Shown here one piece after another: positions 10,244 to 19,495 of a DNA stretch of 64,000 bases. The DNA lies in NCBI RefSeq assembly GCF_013402915.1, contig NC_050719.1, forward strand, positions 806,001 to 870,000. Reading direction: 5' to 3'. The translations under genes were made by a program, and so were the position numbers. How positions within the stretch are numbered: position 1 is the stretch's first letter; every line of letters starts with the position of its first letter. Under the pieces are notes generated by a model. That model ran no database searches, was not told the DNA's origin, and worked only from the letters and a program-made list of their open reading frames with translations. Source of the DNA: Zygotorulaspora mrakii (taxonomy: Eukaryota; Ascomycota; Saccharomycetes; Saccharomycetales; Saccharomycetaceae).

Positions 10244-11188
10244 CCCAACTTGCCTAAATCAGTTTTATTTGTCTTGACGTGACTTTTTCACTCAAGAGAA
10301 TAGTTGGCAAATAGCTTCAATTTCGTAACTTCTCGCGAGTCGCATTGCAGAACGTCCCCAAATACTATTTGGAAAGAATGTTTTCTTCGGCGTTGTCGAT
10401 AGTAACTTGGTTTGACATTGATGATGATACTATGATATTCAATTATAGAGATATATAATTCCTTGGTTTTCTATATCATGAATTGAGATAAAACTAATTG
10501 AACTTGGATTAATATCTGGAAAATACGTGAGTATTTATACCTAGCATTTCGCACCTATTAAACCATAAGAGAGGACGACGAGTGAAGAATTTTCATCGTC
10601 ATCACACCATTTCTAGTCCCATAGAATCCACAGTACAACTGTTATTTCTTGTTCCATGCCATAGACTCCTTCGTAGTCAGACTCCTGAGTTGTAAACGTC
10701 TCGCGATAGATTATCATCCGATATCTTTCCGGTATCGATTGACATTCTGTTAGGGCTTCATCTGACTTCGTTAATTTGTTTTACGGACCAATTGTCTTAT
10801 TTCTGATGCTTATAAGTCATCTCTTAAAATATCTTACAATATCGATTTATATTTCAACAAATACAATGTTGAAAAGAACTCTCGTGATGATGCAAACGAT
10901 CAAATATCAGAGATAGTGACGCTCTGGTCCAAATTTAAAGACTAAGCTGTGGGAACCATCACTTCCCCGCCAGGCACGTGACTTTCGCAGTAGCTCTCTT
11001 TTGTGGATGTAGCTTACGACAAAATGCCAGGCATTCCAGCACAAGGGCCCGCAACACACCCATATATAAACATTCGGGTCATTTTCACCAACTCTTGCTG
11101 AAATTACGCCACTCTGGACAGTATATGCTCACTACAGATATCTAAGTGTAGTCGATAAAAACACCTTTACGTTTACTATTTCTTGTAT
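10244..11188. other. intergenic, PMT7 promoter to tRNA-Val
   Basis: This 945-base spacer begins the region that departs from conserved gene order. It holds the PMT7 promoter and, near its right end, a CACGTG E-box at 10975-10980 and a TATATAAA box at 11063-11070 with no protein gene directly downstream. I find no long terminal repeat by eye. Confidence 0.5.
11063..11070 (+). promoter_or_regulatory. TATA box of an orphan promoter-like segment
   Basis: TATATAAA lies 83 bases after a CACGTG element (10975-10980). That is a normal spacing for an activator site and TATA box of a Pol II gene. The only start codon soon after opens a six-codon frame, and tRNA-Val follows at 11189. Either an upstream-initiated non-coding transcript or a remnant of a lost gene is possible. 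Confidence 0.35.
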
Positions 11189-11261
11189 GTCCTAATAGTG
11201 TAGTGGCTATCACGTTGCCTTCACACGGCAAAGGTCCTGAGTTCGAACCTCAGTTAGAACA
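11189..11261 (+). tRNA. tRNA-Val, anticodon CAC
   Basis: The 73-base sequence folds as a cloverleaf. The anticodon stem is TTGCC/GGCAA around a loop with anticodon CAC (11222-11224). The T stem is CTGAG/CTCAG with loop TTCGAAC (B box). The acceptor arms are GTCCTAA (11189-11195) and TTAGAAC (11254-11260), with discriminator A at 11261. No intron is present. The body closely resembles S. cerevisiae tRNA-Val(CAC). The acceptor stem has one non-Watson-Crick pair, C3 opposite A70. CCA is not encoded, as expected in eukaryotes. Confidence 0.95.
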
Positions 11262-11264
11262 TTG

Positions 11265-11270
11265 TTTTTT
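11265..11270 (+). terminator. RNA polymerase III terminator
   Basis: A run of six T residues starts four bases after the tRNA-Val 3' end, the standard Pol III termination signal. Confidence 0.85.
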
Positions 11271-11994
11271 CACTTCCTGACGTGCCTGCACCACCATGAC
11301 GCAAAATACAATTTCGAGGTCTCAAAGGCACTGTGAGCTGTACCTTCTTCTTCACAGGACTGAGGCGACATCGAATGCTGGCATGCCCTCATGATTTACA
11401 TCCCGACAGCACAGAGTGTCGTTGAAGCTTGGTAAGCACGAGGGAGAAAGAGAACAGTTTAATAATGTAGGTCATATTCCTATGTGGTCTGACAAACGCA
11501 TAGTTAATTATGACTAATGCATAAGAAAAGGAAGTGTGTTTACTTTTCTAGAAGACAAGAGCTGACTTTTTACTTGCAGAAGAACAATAAAAGGACAACA
11601 TCTGGGGTGCGTATCACGTAAGACCCTTATGCCTGGAAGAAAGCAGGGAGCTAAACTTAGAAGTCACAGTAGTTATTGTTGTCGAGAAGATAGAGTTGCA
11701 TAAGCTTTCTCCAGTGCTGCAAACTGTATTGTTCTCTGAGAGTGTTGATAGGGGTTTGTGCTGACAAAACTCGCATCTGCGAGAGCGTGTGCGGCTGAAA
11801 ATGAAAAGTCAAGAACCCTCCAAAAGAAAAATTACTAATTTTTAATAAGCAGTAAGGCCCCCTGAAAGGCTGGAGAACTGGTATAAATGGTGGCACCCCT
11901 GACCAGTTGCTTCCAACATTTTGATTGTGGTTCCGTTGGAGTATTACTATCGAAGTAAACAAAACAAACAGAAGAAATAAGTGCAAGCAATATT
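11271..11994. other. intergenic, tRNA-Val to NmrA-like gene
   Basis: This 724-base spacer is the promoter region of the NmrA-like gene. Reverse-strand frames at 11657-12086 lack an ATG start or overlap the next gene, and I do not accept them. No repeat or RNA gene is seen. Confidence 0.5.
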
Positions 11995-12861
11995 ATGTCG
12001 AGCAAGCCAGTTGTAGCAATCGTTGGTCCTAATGGACTTTTGGGAAAGCCAGTCATTGACGCTTTCACCTCGGAGAAGTTTAGCAAGAACTTTGAGTTGC
12101 CAATTAGAGTTGTGTCGAGAAAGGCTTCAGGTGAAGCTACGAATTTGATAAAGCACTACCAAGCTGCAGATGTGGAGTCATACAAGAAAGCGTTTGAGGG
12201 TGCAGATGTTGTTATTTCCTTGTTGGGGGGGCCTAGTGATGAAATTCTGGAGGCTGTTATTGCAGCTAAGCCAGGCCTATACATTCCATCTCAATTCGGA
12301 ACAGATCTCACTAAACCAATGTACCTTCCACTCCTTGACGGCAAAGTAAAGCATTCGGAAGCAGCAAGAAAAGCTGGCCTCAAAGTTGTGGATGTCTACA
12401 CAGGCCTTTTCTCTGCCAAAGGTTCCTTTTTGCATGAAATTGTGGGTCACGTAGGTGCTGATCCTAAGACTGGAAAGGTCACATATATTAGTGATCCTGA
12501 GGCCAAATTCAACTACACAACTTTGGAAGATGCAGGAAACACTTTGGCTGTCTTGGCTTCTATGAAGCCTTCCTCTATTCCAGATACTGTTAGAGTCTAT
12601 TCCGGACTTACAACCCAGAAAGCGGTGGTTAAAGTGTATGAGGAAACACATGGCGTTATCTTTGAACCCTCCATCATTTCTCTGGAAGAAGGTGTCGCAA
12701 AATTGCACGAGGATTTCAAGAAAAATGACCCCAATATGTTCTTCCTTTTCCTCCAGGTCATTGCGGCTGCTGGTGACGGCAAGGGACTGGTCTTTTTGAC
12801 TGACAACGATAGGGAGTTTGTCAACCCTCATGAATCACTGTTCAAATGGGGTAAATTCTGA
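11995..12861 (+). CDS. NmrA-like / isoflavone-reductase-like NAD(P)-binding protein
   Basis: This is a 288-aa protein of the atypical short-chain dehydrogenase group (NmrA, isoflavone reductase and phenylcoumaran benzylic ether reductase relatives). An N-terminal Rossmann beta strand carries the glycine-rich dinucleotide motif GPNGLLG at residues 12-18, and further alternating strands follow (DVVISLLGG; YIPSQFGTD). Members either reduce small aromatic or quinone-like substrates with NADPH or act as redox sensors; the substrate cannot be read from the sequence. There is no signal peptide, so it is probably cytosolic. S. cerevisiae has no gene at the equivalent place. The codon choice looks biased toward common codons (many ttg, aag, gtt), hinting at good expression. 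The start ATG is at 11995. Confidence 0.8.
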   Translation: MSSKPVVAIVGPNGLLGKPVIDAFTSEKFSKNFELPIRVVSRKASGEATNLIKHYQAADVESYKKAFEGADVVISLLGGPSDEILEAVIAAKPGLYIPSQFGTDLTKPMYLPLLDGKVKHSEAARKAGLKVVDVYTGLFSAKGSFLHEIVGHVGADPKTGKVTYISDPEAKFNYTTLEDAGNTLAVLASMKPSSIPDTVRVYSGLTTQKAVVKVYEETHGVIFEPSIISLEEGVAKLHEDFKKNDPNMFFLFLQVIAAAGDGKGLVFLTDNDREFVNPHESLFKWGKF

Positions 12862-13792
12862 ATGAGATGAGGACATTTGATTTTAAGTGATGAATAATTT
12901 TATTTTCTCACTTTATAAGAACTCTCTCTATATTGCGTATGTAGCGTTTTCACATTCTCAAATAACTGATAGGTTTTGATATCTAGCAATGAATGGTCAG
13001 TGCGGCCTATCTCACTGTTTATTCCTGCGTATATTTTTATGGTTGAGTGTTGCTTCTTGTTGGTTTCTCCATGTTGAGGTGTTATATCTTGGTTATGCAG
13101 TTGTCTAGCGGTAGCACCGACATGATACATCTGTATTGGTGTTCTGCTTTCGTTTTTCGTTCAACAAAAACCATTGAATAATATTTAGATAATCAAAAGT
13201 CACCACCTTTAGAATGAAAGATCGCTCGTCAGAATGACAGTATGTGTCATTTATCATATTGCTCTTTTTTAGATTCACAACATTCCAAAATGCGATGACT
13301 CGATTTGCCTAACCTGAAGCTATTTCAGGACTCAAAAGTAACTCTCGCTCGATATGAATCCAGGGATACTTTAGATGCTTTGATATGAGCCGTGAGACAG
13401 GTTTTTGTGGTACATGTCGATTGGCGACAGAAACCACTGGTTCAAGGAAAAAGAAGACAAGCGGCACAGTTTTCTCTTGAATTGCGCAAAGCTCAAAGCT
13501 AGCTGAATTGTATTCTAAGTATCTTTATTTCTTCATGTGCTAATTTATACACAATTACTAATATATCAGATTGACAATTCGCAACTTCAAAAGCCACAGT
13601 AACGCTGAAATACGACTTCAACAGAGAAACAAAAAAAGTGTTGAAGGTGAGAATCATTGCCTGACAACGGTTTACGCAAGTCACCTTTCCGCATATTTAT
13701 GTAGCACTTTTGAGTAGTTAACCATGATGTTTTGTTAAAACACTTACACATTCAATATGGAGTGTTGTTTCAAAGTGTGGAGAACCCCCCAT
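12862..13792. other. intergenic between convergent NmrA-like gene and permease
   Basis: This 931-base gap between two 3' ends is long for convergent yeast genes. Neither strand has an open frame with an ATG and coding character longer than about 75 codons. I see no tRNA, box C/D pair or terminal repeat. A lost gene or a non-coding transcript is possible. Confidence 0.45.
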
Positions 13793-15646
13793 TTAGACCT
13801 TTTCAACACTATGGAGTTCAACAGGAGCAACAGACGTTTCACTAGCAGAACCACCGCTGCAGTCACTACTTTCTGCCTCCAATTTTGACAAATAAAATCT
13901 TCTTTCGGCCGCAAAATCATCAACTTCAACCCAGTGTTCATAGAAATGTGAAAAATCAAAGTAGGATACACCCTCAGGCATACCAGGAACAGGCCAATAG
14001 TAGCAGAGAATCGAATAAATGATAAATGATACAAGCCAGCCAACGAAATAATTTAAACGGAAAAGATTCATAGCCCCAACGGGAACATATCCTCCACCCA
14101 CAGAACCAATGAACCCTGGGAAATTTGGAACCATACCTAACAGATAAGCAACTACAGCTCTCCAATTAGTACCATAACGGTTTCCATACATATAGAAAGA
14201 ATTAGGGTGATTGGAATAGCAGTGCTGGAGATCAACGAGACCTTTCCTAACAACAAAATAATCTGCTGCAACGACACCTGCAATTGAAGACAAGAATACC
14301 GCATAGGCAGAGAGTGCAGAGGTGAATTTTGATGATGACGCCATCAGGTTCCAGGGGCATATGACCAAAGAGATAATAGCACATATATAAGACCCACGTC
14401 TAATGTTGATAAATTTTGGCAACAAAGCTGTCATATCTGTACCTGCAGATATGGAATTTGAGGAAACATTCGTCCCTAATTGCCCAATTGCGAATGCAAA
14501 GGAAATTAAAAATACTCCCGCACGATTACCAGCAGTGAAATGCTCCAAAAACCTCTGCATAATATCTAAAATTGACCAATAATTGACTCCGTACATTGTA
14601 TAAGCAGCTGAGGTCGCCAAAATACCCAATAACGAGATAACTGAATAGCATAGAGGTAAGACAAAAAATTGAGAATAGGTAGCAGACTTTGCCGTTTTGG
14701 CGAAACGCGAAAGGTCAGGAACATTTAAAATTAAGGTAGCAAAATTGTCTAACGCACTCATAATAGCTCTGATGACTGCCCAAGCCAACTCAGAGCCCTC
14801 GAGTGTCCTTCTATTCAAGGATCCAAGAGCCAACTGCCCATTTGATTTTTTCAAAGTCCATATCATAAAAGCGAACGCTGCCACAGGTGTAATTGACGAT
14901 TTTACACGAAATAGGTAACGAAGGGTGTGTGGTGGCATTGATAAAACTGGTAAACTAGCACCCCAGAAAAGCATGAAGCACATGAACTCATAGGTTGTCA
15001 GATTGGAGGTATTAATTGTGTCCCTAATTCTGGTACTCAGATTTGTACCAAAAATCGATTCTAACATTAATTGAACACAGTCCCCGCCGATCCAAGCAAT
15101 TGTTGAATACCACACGCATGCCATCACAACTCGATTCAAAATAATCCATGAAGAAAAGTACACTCCAAACGACATTCTTGACGAGATAGGAAATGAGATA
15201 TGATAACTACTACCAACTCTAGAGGCGAGAACCAAAAAACAAGCCACAAAAACGTATCCGAACCAAACACATAACCATGTCTGCCACCAGTTTAAACCAA
15301 GCTGAAGACCGGTTGCTGAGATTTGCCATGTGTTGACGTTGAAACCACCCGAAATACGGAAAAGAACAAATTCTTTCCACGACCAAACTCTTCTCTTCTC
15401 CTCCACTGGCGCCAGATCATCATTAAACAGATAGGATTCAATGATACCTTCTGCTCTAGTAGTCGAACCTTCATGATGCTGCTTGACTTCAAGAAATCTG
15501 CAGACCTTTTCCCACCATTTATCAGGTGGCGTGTCATCTTCCTGATGAGTTATCTCTGTTATTTCATAGGTTTGGCCTTCTAGTTTCTGATTCTTAGACC
15601 TAACCGGTCCATTGGAAAGCATGGAAGTAATATCGTTAATGTTCAT
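13793..15646 (-). CDS. NCS1 family uracil/allantoin-type permease (Fur4/Dal4 group)
   Basis: This 617-aa plasma-membrane proton symporter belongs to the nucleobase-cation-symport-1 family, with about 12 membrane segments between residues 110 and 560. Family signatures are strong: NFATLILNVPDLSRF, NRAGVFLISFAFA, AGTDMTALLPKFINIRRGSY and ADYFVVRKG. The Fur4/Dal4 branch (uracil, allantoin) fits best; NSISAGTDMTALLP also recalls Fui1 (uridine), so the substrate is uncertain. The cytosolic N-terminus (1-105) is Glu/Lys rich, as in Fur4, where it carries ubiquitination signals. The start ATG is at 15644-15646. It is divergent from the sphingomyelinase gene across a 752-base region with three GATAAG elements, which suggests nitrogen catabolite control. 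Confidence 0.85.
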   Translation of the reverse strand: MNINDITSMLSNGPVRSKNQKLEGQTYEITEITHQEDDTPPDKWWEKVCRFLEVKQHHEGSTTRAEGIIESYLFNDDLAPVEEKRRVWSWKEFVLFRISGGFNVNTWQISATGLQLGLNWWQTWLCVWFGYVFVACFLVLASRVGSSYHISFPISSRMSFGVYFSSWIILNRVVMACVWYSTIAWIGGDCVQLMLESIFGTNLSTRIRDTINTSNLTTYEFMCFMLFWGASLPVLSMPPHTLRYLFRVKSSITPVAAFAFMIWTLKKSNGQLALGSLNRRTLEGSELAWAVIRAIMSALDNFATLILNVPDLSRFAKTAKSATYSQFFVLPLCYSVISLLGILATSAAYTMYGVNYWSILDIMQRFLEHFTAGNRAGVFLISFAFAIGQLGTNVSSNSISAGTDMTALLPKFINIRRGSYICAIISLVICPWNLMASSSKFTSALSAYAVFLSSIAGVVAADYFVVRKGLVDLQHCYSNHPNSFYMYGNRYGTNWRAVVAYLLGMVPNFPGFIGSVGGGYVPVGAMNLFRLNYFVGWLVSFIIYSILCYYWPVPGMPEGVSYFDFSHFYEHWVEVDDFAAERRFYLSKLEAESSDCSGGSASETSVAPVELHSVEKV

Positions 15647-15952
15647 ACTTTAAGTGATACCTTGCTTGATCGATCTTTGAACGTTCTCTGAAACATCATA
15701 TCTGTCGCTAGTTATACAAATTCAGTTTCGTTTATCGAATGCGATAGTCTTGAATATTCCAATAATTTTTCATGAATGAACTGATTCCATTAGATAACCA
15801 GAAAAAAAGAAAGTAATCGACTGCAAATATTGCGAATTTTAGTAGATATGACGGTCTGTAATCAACTAAGAAAAAGGAATATTCAAAATGTTCCGACGGA
15901 GAAACCTGTAATACTGAACCATTTGCCGAATTGACGTTTTTATCAAGTGGTA

Positions 15953-15958
15953 CTTATC
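15953..15958 (-). promoter_or_regulatory. GATAAG element 1
   Basis: CTTATC on the plus strand. GATAAG is the core bound by GATA factors (Gln3, Gat1, Dal80, Gzf3) that control nitrogen-source genes including allantoin and purine uptake. It lies about 310 bases upstream of the permease ATG. Confidence 0.45.
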
Positions 15959-16006
15959 TGTCAAACCAGATTCTCAAATTTCGAAGAACCCGTTGCAGCA
16001 ATATGT

Positions 16007-16012
16007 CTTATC
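16007..16012 (-). promoter_or_regulatory. GATAAG element 2
   Basis: CTTATC on the plus strand, 48 bases from element 1. Paired GATAAG sites at such spacing are the usual functional form of nitrogen-responsive upstream activating sequences in S. cerevisiae. Confidence 0.45.
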
Positions 16013-16034
16013 TAGCCGTTCCTGTACAGTCTTC

Positions 16035-16040
16035 GATAAG
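16035..16040 (+). promoter_or_regulatory. GATAAG element 3
   Basis: GATAAG on the plus strand, 22 bases beyond element 2 and in the opposite orientation. Confidence 0.45.
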
Positions 16041-16398
16041 CGGCGCGAGCTCGAATTGTTATGCCGACGGGTTTCTTTACCCAAAATGCACGACGTACCA
16101 GGCGGCGGTAACAATACGACTAAAAAAATGACATTTGCAAAAAAACATCTGATACTCAAAAGCTGAACCGGCAGGTTCCTTTTGAAGATGGAATAGGCGT
16201 TTCACTACTGTTTATCTCCCGTGTCAACAACAAATTTTTCCTTGCAAACGGATCAATGGTTGCAAGGGCAGGAAATGAGAGTAATGCTTGGCGATACATA
16301 TAAAAATGCGTTCTTGTATACCCATGATATGACTCAAATCTCATCATAAAATTTAAAAAGATAAGGTGGAACCAAAGGACATTCAAGGAGTGTGTGAT

Positions 16399-18357
16399 AT
16401 GATCTCTTTGAGTACTATAACGGCATTGCTTTGCGCCAATTCGGTAGTCTTGGCATCTGCGATTCCAAAAGGTGGAAAAAGAGCTCTGGAGCGAATCTTA
16501 GATTCCAGCTTGATGTTGTCAGATTCAAGTATTGTGGAATCTATTGTAGCTACTCTGGAAGACGCTTCAAACTCAAATGACACATGCGGTTCATGCATTA
16601 ATCGTTTAGCAATTGGTAAATCCTTGGCATTAGTCAGGCCCGACTTGATTCCTGAATCCTTTGAAAATTGGTGCGTCAAAACCGCTTATGCTTCGAATGA
16701 GACGTGTAACACGAATTTTGCCAGGAACACTATCCATAGTGGTACTACTGGTTCCAATTTTGCAGATATGTTGCAACTAATGGATCCATTCGGCTATGAC
16801 GGGACATTGTATTGTCATTACAAAGAAGTCCGCTTGTGTCCGAAGCCAGTCACGCCCAACATCACATTATCACATTTATGGCCTCCAAAACAGCCAAGGC
16901 ATTTTGTAGCTCCTGAACCTTCAGCAAACGATACTTTTAATGTTTTACACATTTCAGACTTCCATGTCGAGCTGGATTATAAAGTTGGCGCAGAAGCAAA
17001 TTGTTCACGCTCCATGTGCTGTAGTCCACATTCAGTTAATAGAATAAAAAAAGAAAGTGAAGGATCTTACAGAGGGGTATGGAATTCATTTTATGAAGGT
17101 TCCTACTATGATGATAGGAATATGTCATATGTGAAAGGAAAATACGTCGACATTTTCCAAAATAGCTCTATTTGGGCGCCCGCAACGACATTTGGTAATT
17201 ATCAGTGTGATTCCCCTGAAGTCTTGATAAATTCCTCATTGAATTCTATTTCTGAATACTCGAATGCCAATAATGTGGATTTCGAGTTTGCAATTTTCAC
17301 GGGTGATTTAGTTGATCATGATGAAACCAGATATACAGACTATCGGCTAACTGTTGAATCAGAAGAAATCGTCCTCAGGGACTTAAAAAGTAGGCTTAAA
17401 TCAATTCCTGTGTACACAGTGTTGGGAAATCATGATAATTACCCATACGGAGAATTGGGCCAAGAAGGATATGGATTTTCAAATAAATTCACATGGAATG
17501 CAGAGCTGTTAGCGGACATTTATGAAGACTACAATTGGCTAGATGCACCTACAGCACGGTATGCTCGTAAACATTATACGGGATTTGCTGTTGATACCAA
17601 AATGGGATTGAAAGTTATATCATTGAATTCTAATTGTTTCTACAGGAGAAATCATTATGCATACTGGAACGCAACTAATCCGGATTCGTTTGGGCAATGG
17701 GAATTTTTGATTAATGAGCTTGTGCAGAGTGAAGCATTAGATCAGAGAGTCTGGATCATTGCTCACATACCGCCTGCTACCGATGGCTTGCCTTTACCCT
17801 CTAAAATCTTTACCGAGATTATCGAGAGGTTTTCTCCATATACCATTGCAGGTGTGTTCTTTGGTCATACGCATTATGATCAATTCAATTTGCTGTACGC
17901 TGGTAATGGTTCTCACACGATTGAAAATGTTGTCAACTTTGCTTGGATAAGTCAATCTGTGGCGCCCTTTATCGGTAACAATCCGTCCTGGAGATACTAT
18001 AAAATTGATAAAAAGACTTTCTCGGTGATGAATGGCTTCAATTTTTACACCAAATTAAATGAGACCTACAATAATGATGGTAATGAGCCGATTTGGGAAT
18101 TTGAATATTCCTCGAGAGAGGGATATAATATTTCCTGGCCAGCCGAGAGTCCTTTGAATGGTTCCTACTGGCATCTTGTGGCAGAAAAGGTTCGAGATGA
18201 TCTTTCGTACAGGCAATTGTATGAGAACTACTCGAAGAGATGGACGCCAGCTGTACCAAACTGTAGTGTAGTGGGTAATTGTTTGACTGACTATTGTACT
18301 CTCTCAAACTTTAATTTAGATGATTTTGAGGCTTGTGTTGCGGAAGTCCATCAATGA
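16399..18357 (+). CDS. secreted acid sphingomyelinase-like phosphodiesterase
   Basis: This is a 652-aa calcineurin-fold metallophosphoesterase of the acid sphingomyelinase family, which cleaves sphingomyelin-type headgroups from ceramide. A signal peptide covers about residues 1-20. A saposin-like domain (about 55-155) follows with its paired cysteines (CGSC, WC, TC, YC, LC). The catalytic domain shows the di-zinc ligands: DFH (D187, H189), GDLVDHD (D303), GNHD (N344, H345), AHIPP (H456) and GHTH (H490, H492). The CSRSMCCSP cysteine cluster after the first motif is also typical. Many NxS/T sites indicate glycosylation. S. cerevisiae lacks this family, having only the neutral enzyme Isc1. I place the start at 16399, giving MISLSTITALL; the frame extends upstream without ATG. 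Confidence 0.9.
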   Translation: MISLSTITALLCANSVVLASAIPKGGKRALERILDSSLMLSDSSIVESIVATLEDASNSNDTCGSCINRLAIGKSLALVRPDLIPESFENWCVKTAYASNETCNTNFARNTIHSGTTGSNFADMLQLMDPFGYDGTLYCHYKEVRLCPKPVTPNITLSHLWPPKQPRHFVAPEPSANDTFNVLHISDFHVELDYKVGAEANCSRSMCCSPHSVNRIKKESEGSYRGVWNSFYEGSYYDDRNMSYVKGKYVDIFQNSSIWAPATTFGNYQCDSPEVLINSSLNSISEYSNANNVDFEFAIFTGDLVDHDETRYTDYRLTVESEEIVLRDLKSRLKSIPVYTVLGNHDNYPYGELGQEGYGFSNKFTWNAELLADIYEDYNWLDAPTARYARKHYTGFAVDTKMGLKVISLNSNCFYRRNHYAYWNATNPDSFGQWEFLINELVQSEALDQRVWIIAHIPPATDGLPLPSKIFTEIIERFSPYTIAGVFFGHTHYDQFNLLYAGNGSHTIENVVNFAWISQSVAPFIGNNPSWRYYKIDKKTFSVMNGFNFYTKLNETYNNDGNEPIWEFEYSSREGYNISWPAESPLNGSYWHLVAEKVRDDLSYRQLYENYSKRWTPAVPNCSVVGNCLTDYCTLSNFNLDDFEACVAEVHQ

Positions 18358-19495
18358 TTGAAGTAAAACCACGAAACCATCATGTACTTTCTTTATTTAA
18401 CGTGTTTTTAGCCTTTTTCTTAATAGCTGTTCCCAAATATCCTTAGATGTTTTCTGTAGGCAGAAAGTAAGAGGGGAGGGAGGTCTTTAAAAGTTAAGTG
18501 CTTAAAAAACTGCAAGAAAAATAATTCGAATATAACAGATCCTCCCACAGAGTAAGCAAGCCATAAATAGTATCGATCATGGGCTTACGCTCTATCAGAG
18601 TTGTACATCTCGCTACCTAGTGAATATTGGCAAGAATTTTTGAAGCATGGTTTCCACCGAGTCAGTCTTAAGAAATTACTTTTAATCTCTTCTGCATATT
18701 GATCCTTGAAAGATCAAGACGTCCGTGCCCTAATTACAACCTCGGTTACACAATTCTAAGGGGAGTCAAAAGTGCAGTTGAGGATTGCGTCTCAAAAGCA
18801 TGAAGAAATTGCATAAACTGCATTCTACTCTTGCCATATGACTAACTCTTTCAAGAGCAAGTTCCTACATAAGGGCGTCCTTAAGGCTTCTAGTTGAATC
18901 TTGCTACTCGTCAGATTTGCCTATATGCAGTTATAACTGTTGAGAGTATACATCGGAGTGTTTGACTTCAGCAGCTTGCAGAATAAAATTCTACCAGATA
19001 GGAGGAACGTCCATCATACCTCAGTGAGATTTAAGATGGACCATGATATTGCTTTGCGATGCGAAATTGATGACAGGTTTCTTTTCTGAAATATAAACCT
19101 GTGAAACAAGTAATGTCCCATTCAAACTCTAGCACAGTGTCTATCAATTTGAAGTGGTATGTAGATGGATAAGTAATTGAGAGACGGTTGCAACGAAGAA
19201 ACCGAGCCAAAAATCTGTAGTCAGCCGCAGCAATAAGCAATGCGATTGATATTATAAAGGTGAGATTAGGACATTATTTACATATCTTAGTAACATCATT
19301 ATACATTGAAAAGTGTGTCAGATATTGTGCAAAGTTGCGAACTCATTGTTAAGATATAACATTTCTTGCTCTTTTTTCAGACACATGAATGAAAACAATG
19401 CGATGGCATAATGTGACAAAATTGAAAAGCTAAAAAGTGAGGAATGCATAAAAGCTGAGCAATCGACTTGAGCATCTCCAGTACGGTGTGTAAGA
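18358..19495. other. intergenic, sphingomyelinase to F-box gene
   Basis: This 1.14-kb spacer includes a purine-rich patch with AGGGG near 18474, resembling a stress-response element. No coding frame, tRNA or repeat is supported. It is the right-hand boundary of the block inserted into the conserved gene order. Confidence 0.5.

Larger units (their letters stand above)
15647..16398. promoter_or_regulatory. divergent promoter region, permease and sphingomyelinase
   Basis: This 752-base region separates two divergent start codons. It contains three GATAAG cores within 88 bases, annotated separately. A TATA-like ATATAAAAA occurs at about 16298, correctly placed for the sphingomyelinase. Confidence 0.5.

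Noticed and set aside
10971..10990. Possible centromere CDEI (GTCACGTG on the minus strand)
   Set aside because: The adjacent sequence on the CDEII side is not AT-rich, and no CDEIII-like TTCCGAA element is nearby.
11657..11986. 109-codon minus-strand frame upstream of the NmrA-like gene
   Set aside because: It starts at TTG, covers the gene's promoter, and shows no family features.
10244..11994. Solo LTR of a Ty-like element near the tRNA
   Set aside because: I could not find TG...CA ends with matching flanking 5-base duplications or similarity to known yeast LTRs.
12277..12831. 184-codon ATG-started frame antisense to the NmrA-like gene
   Set aside because: It lies wholly opposite a clear coding gene, has no recognisable domain, and looks like a codon-bias shadow.
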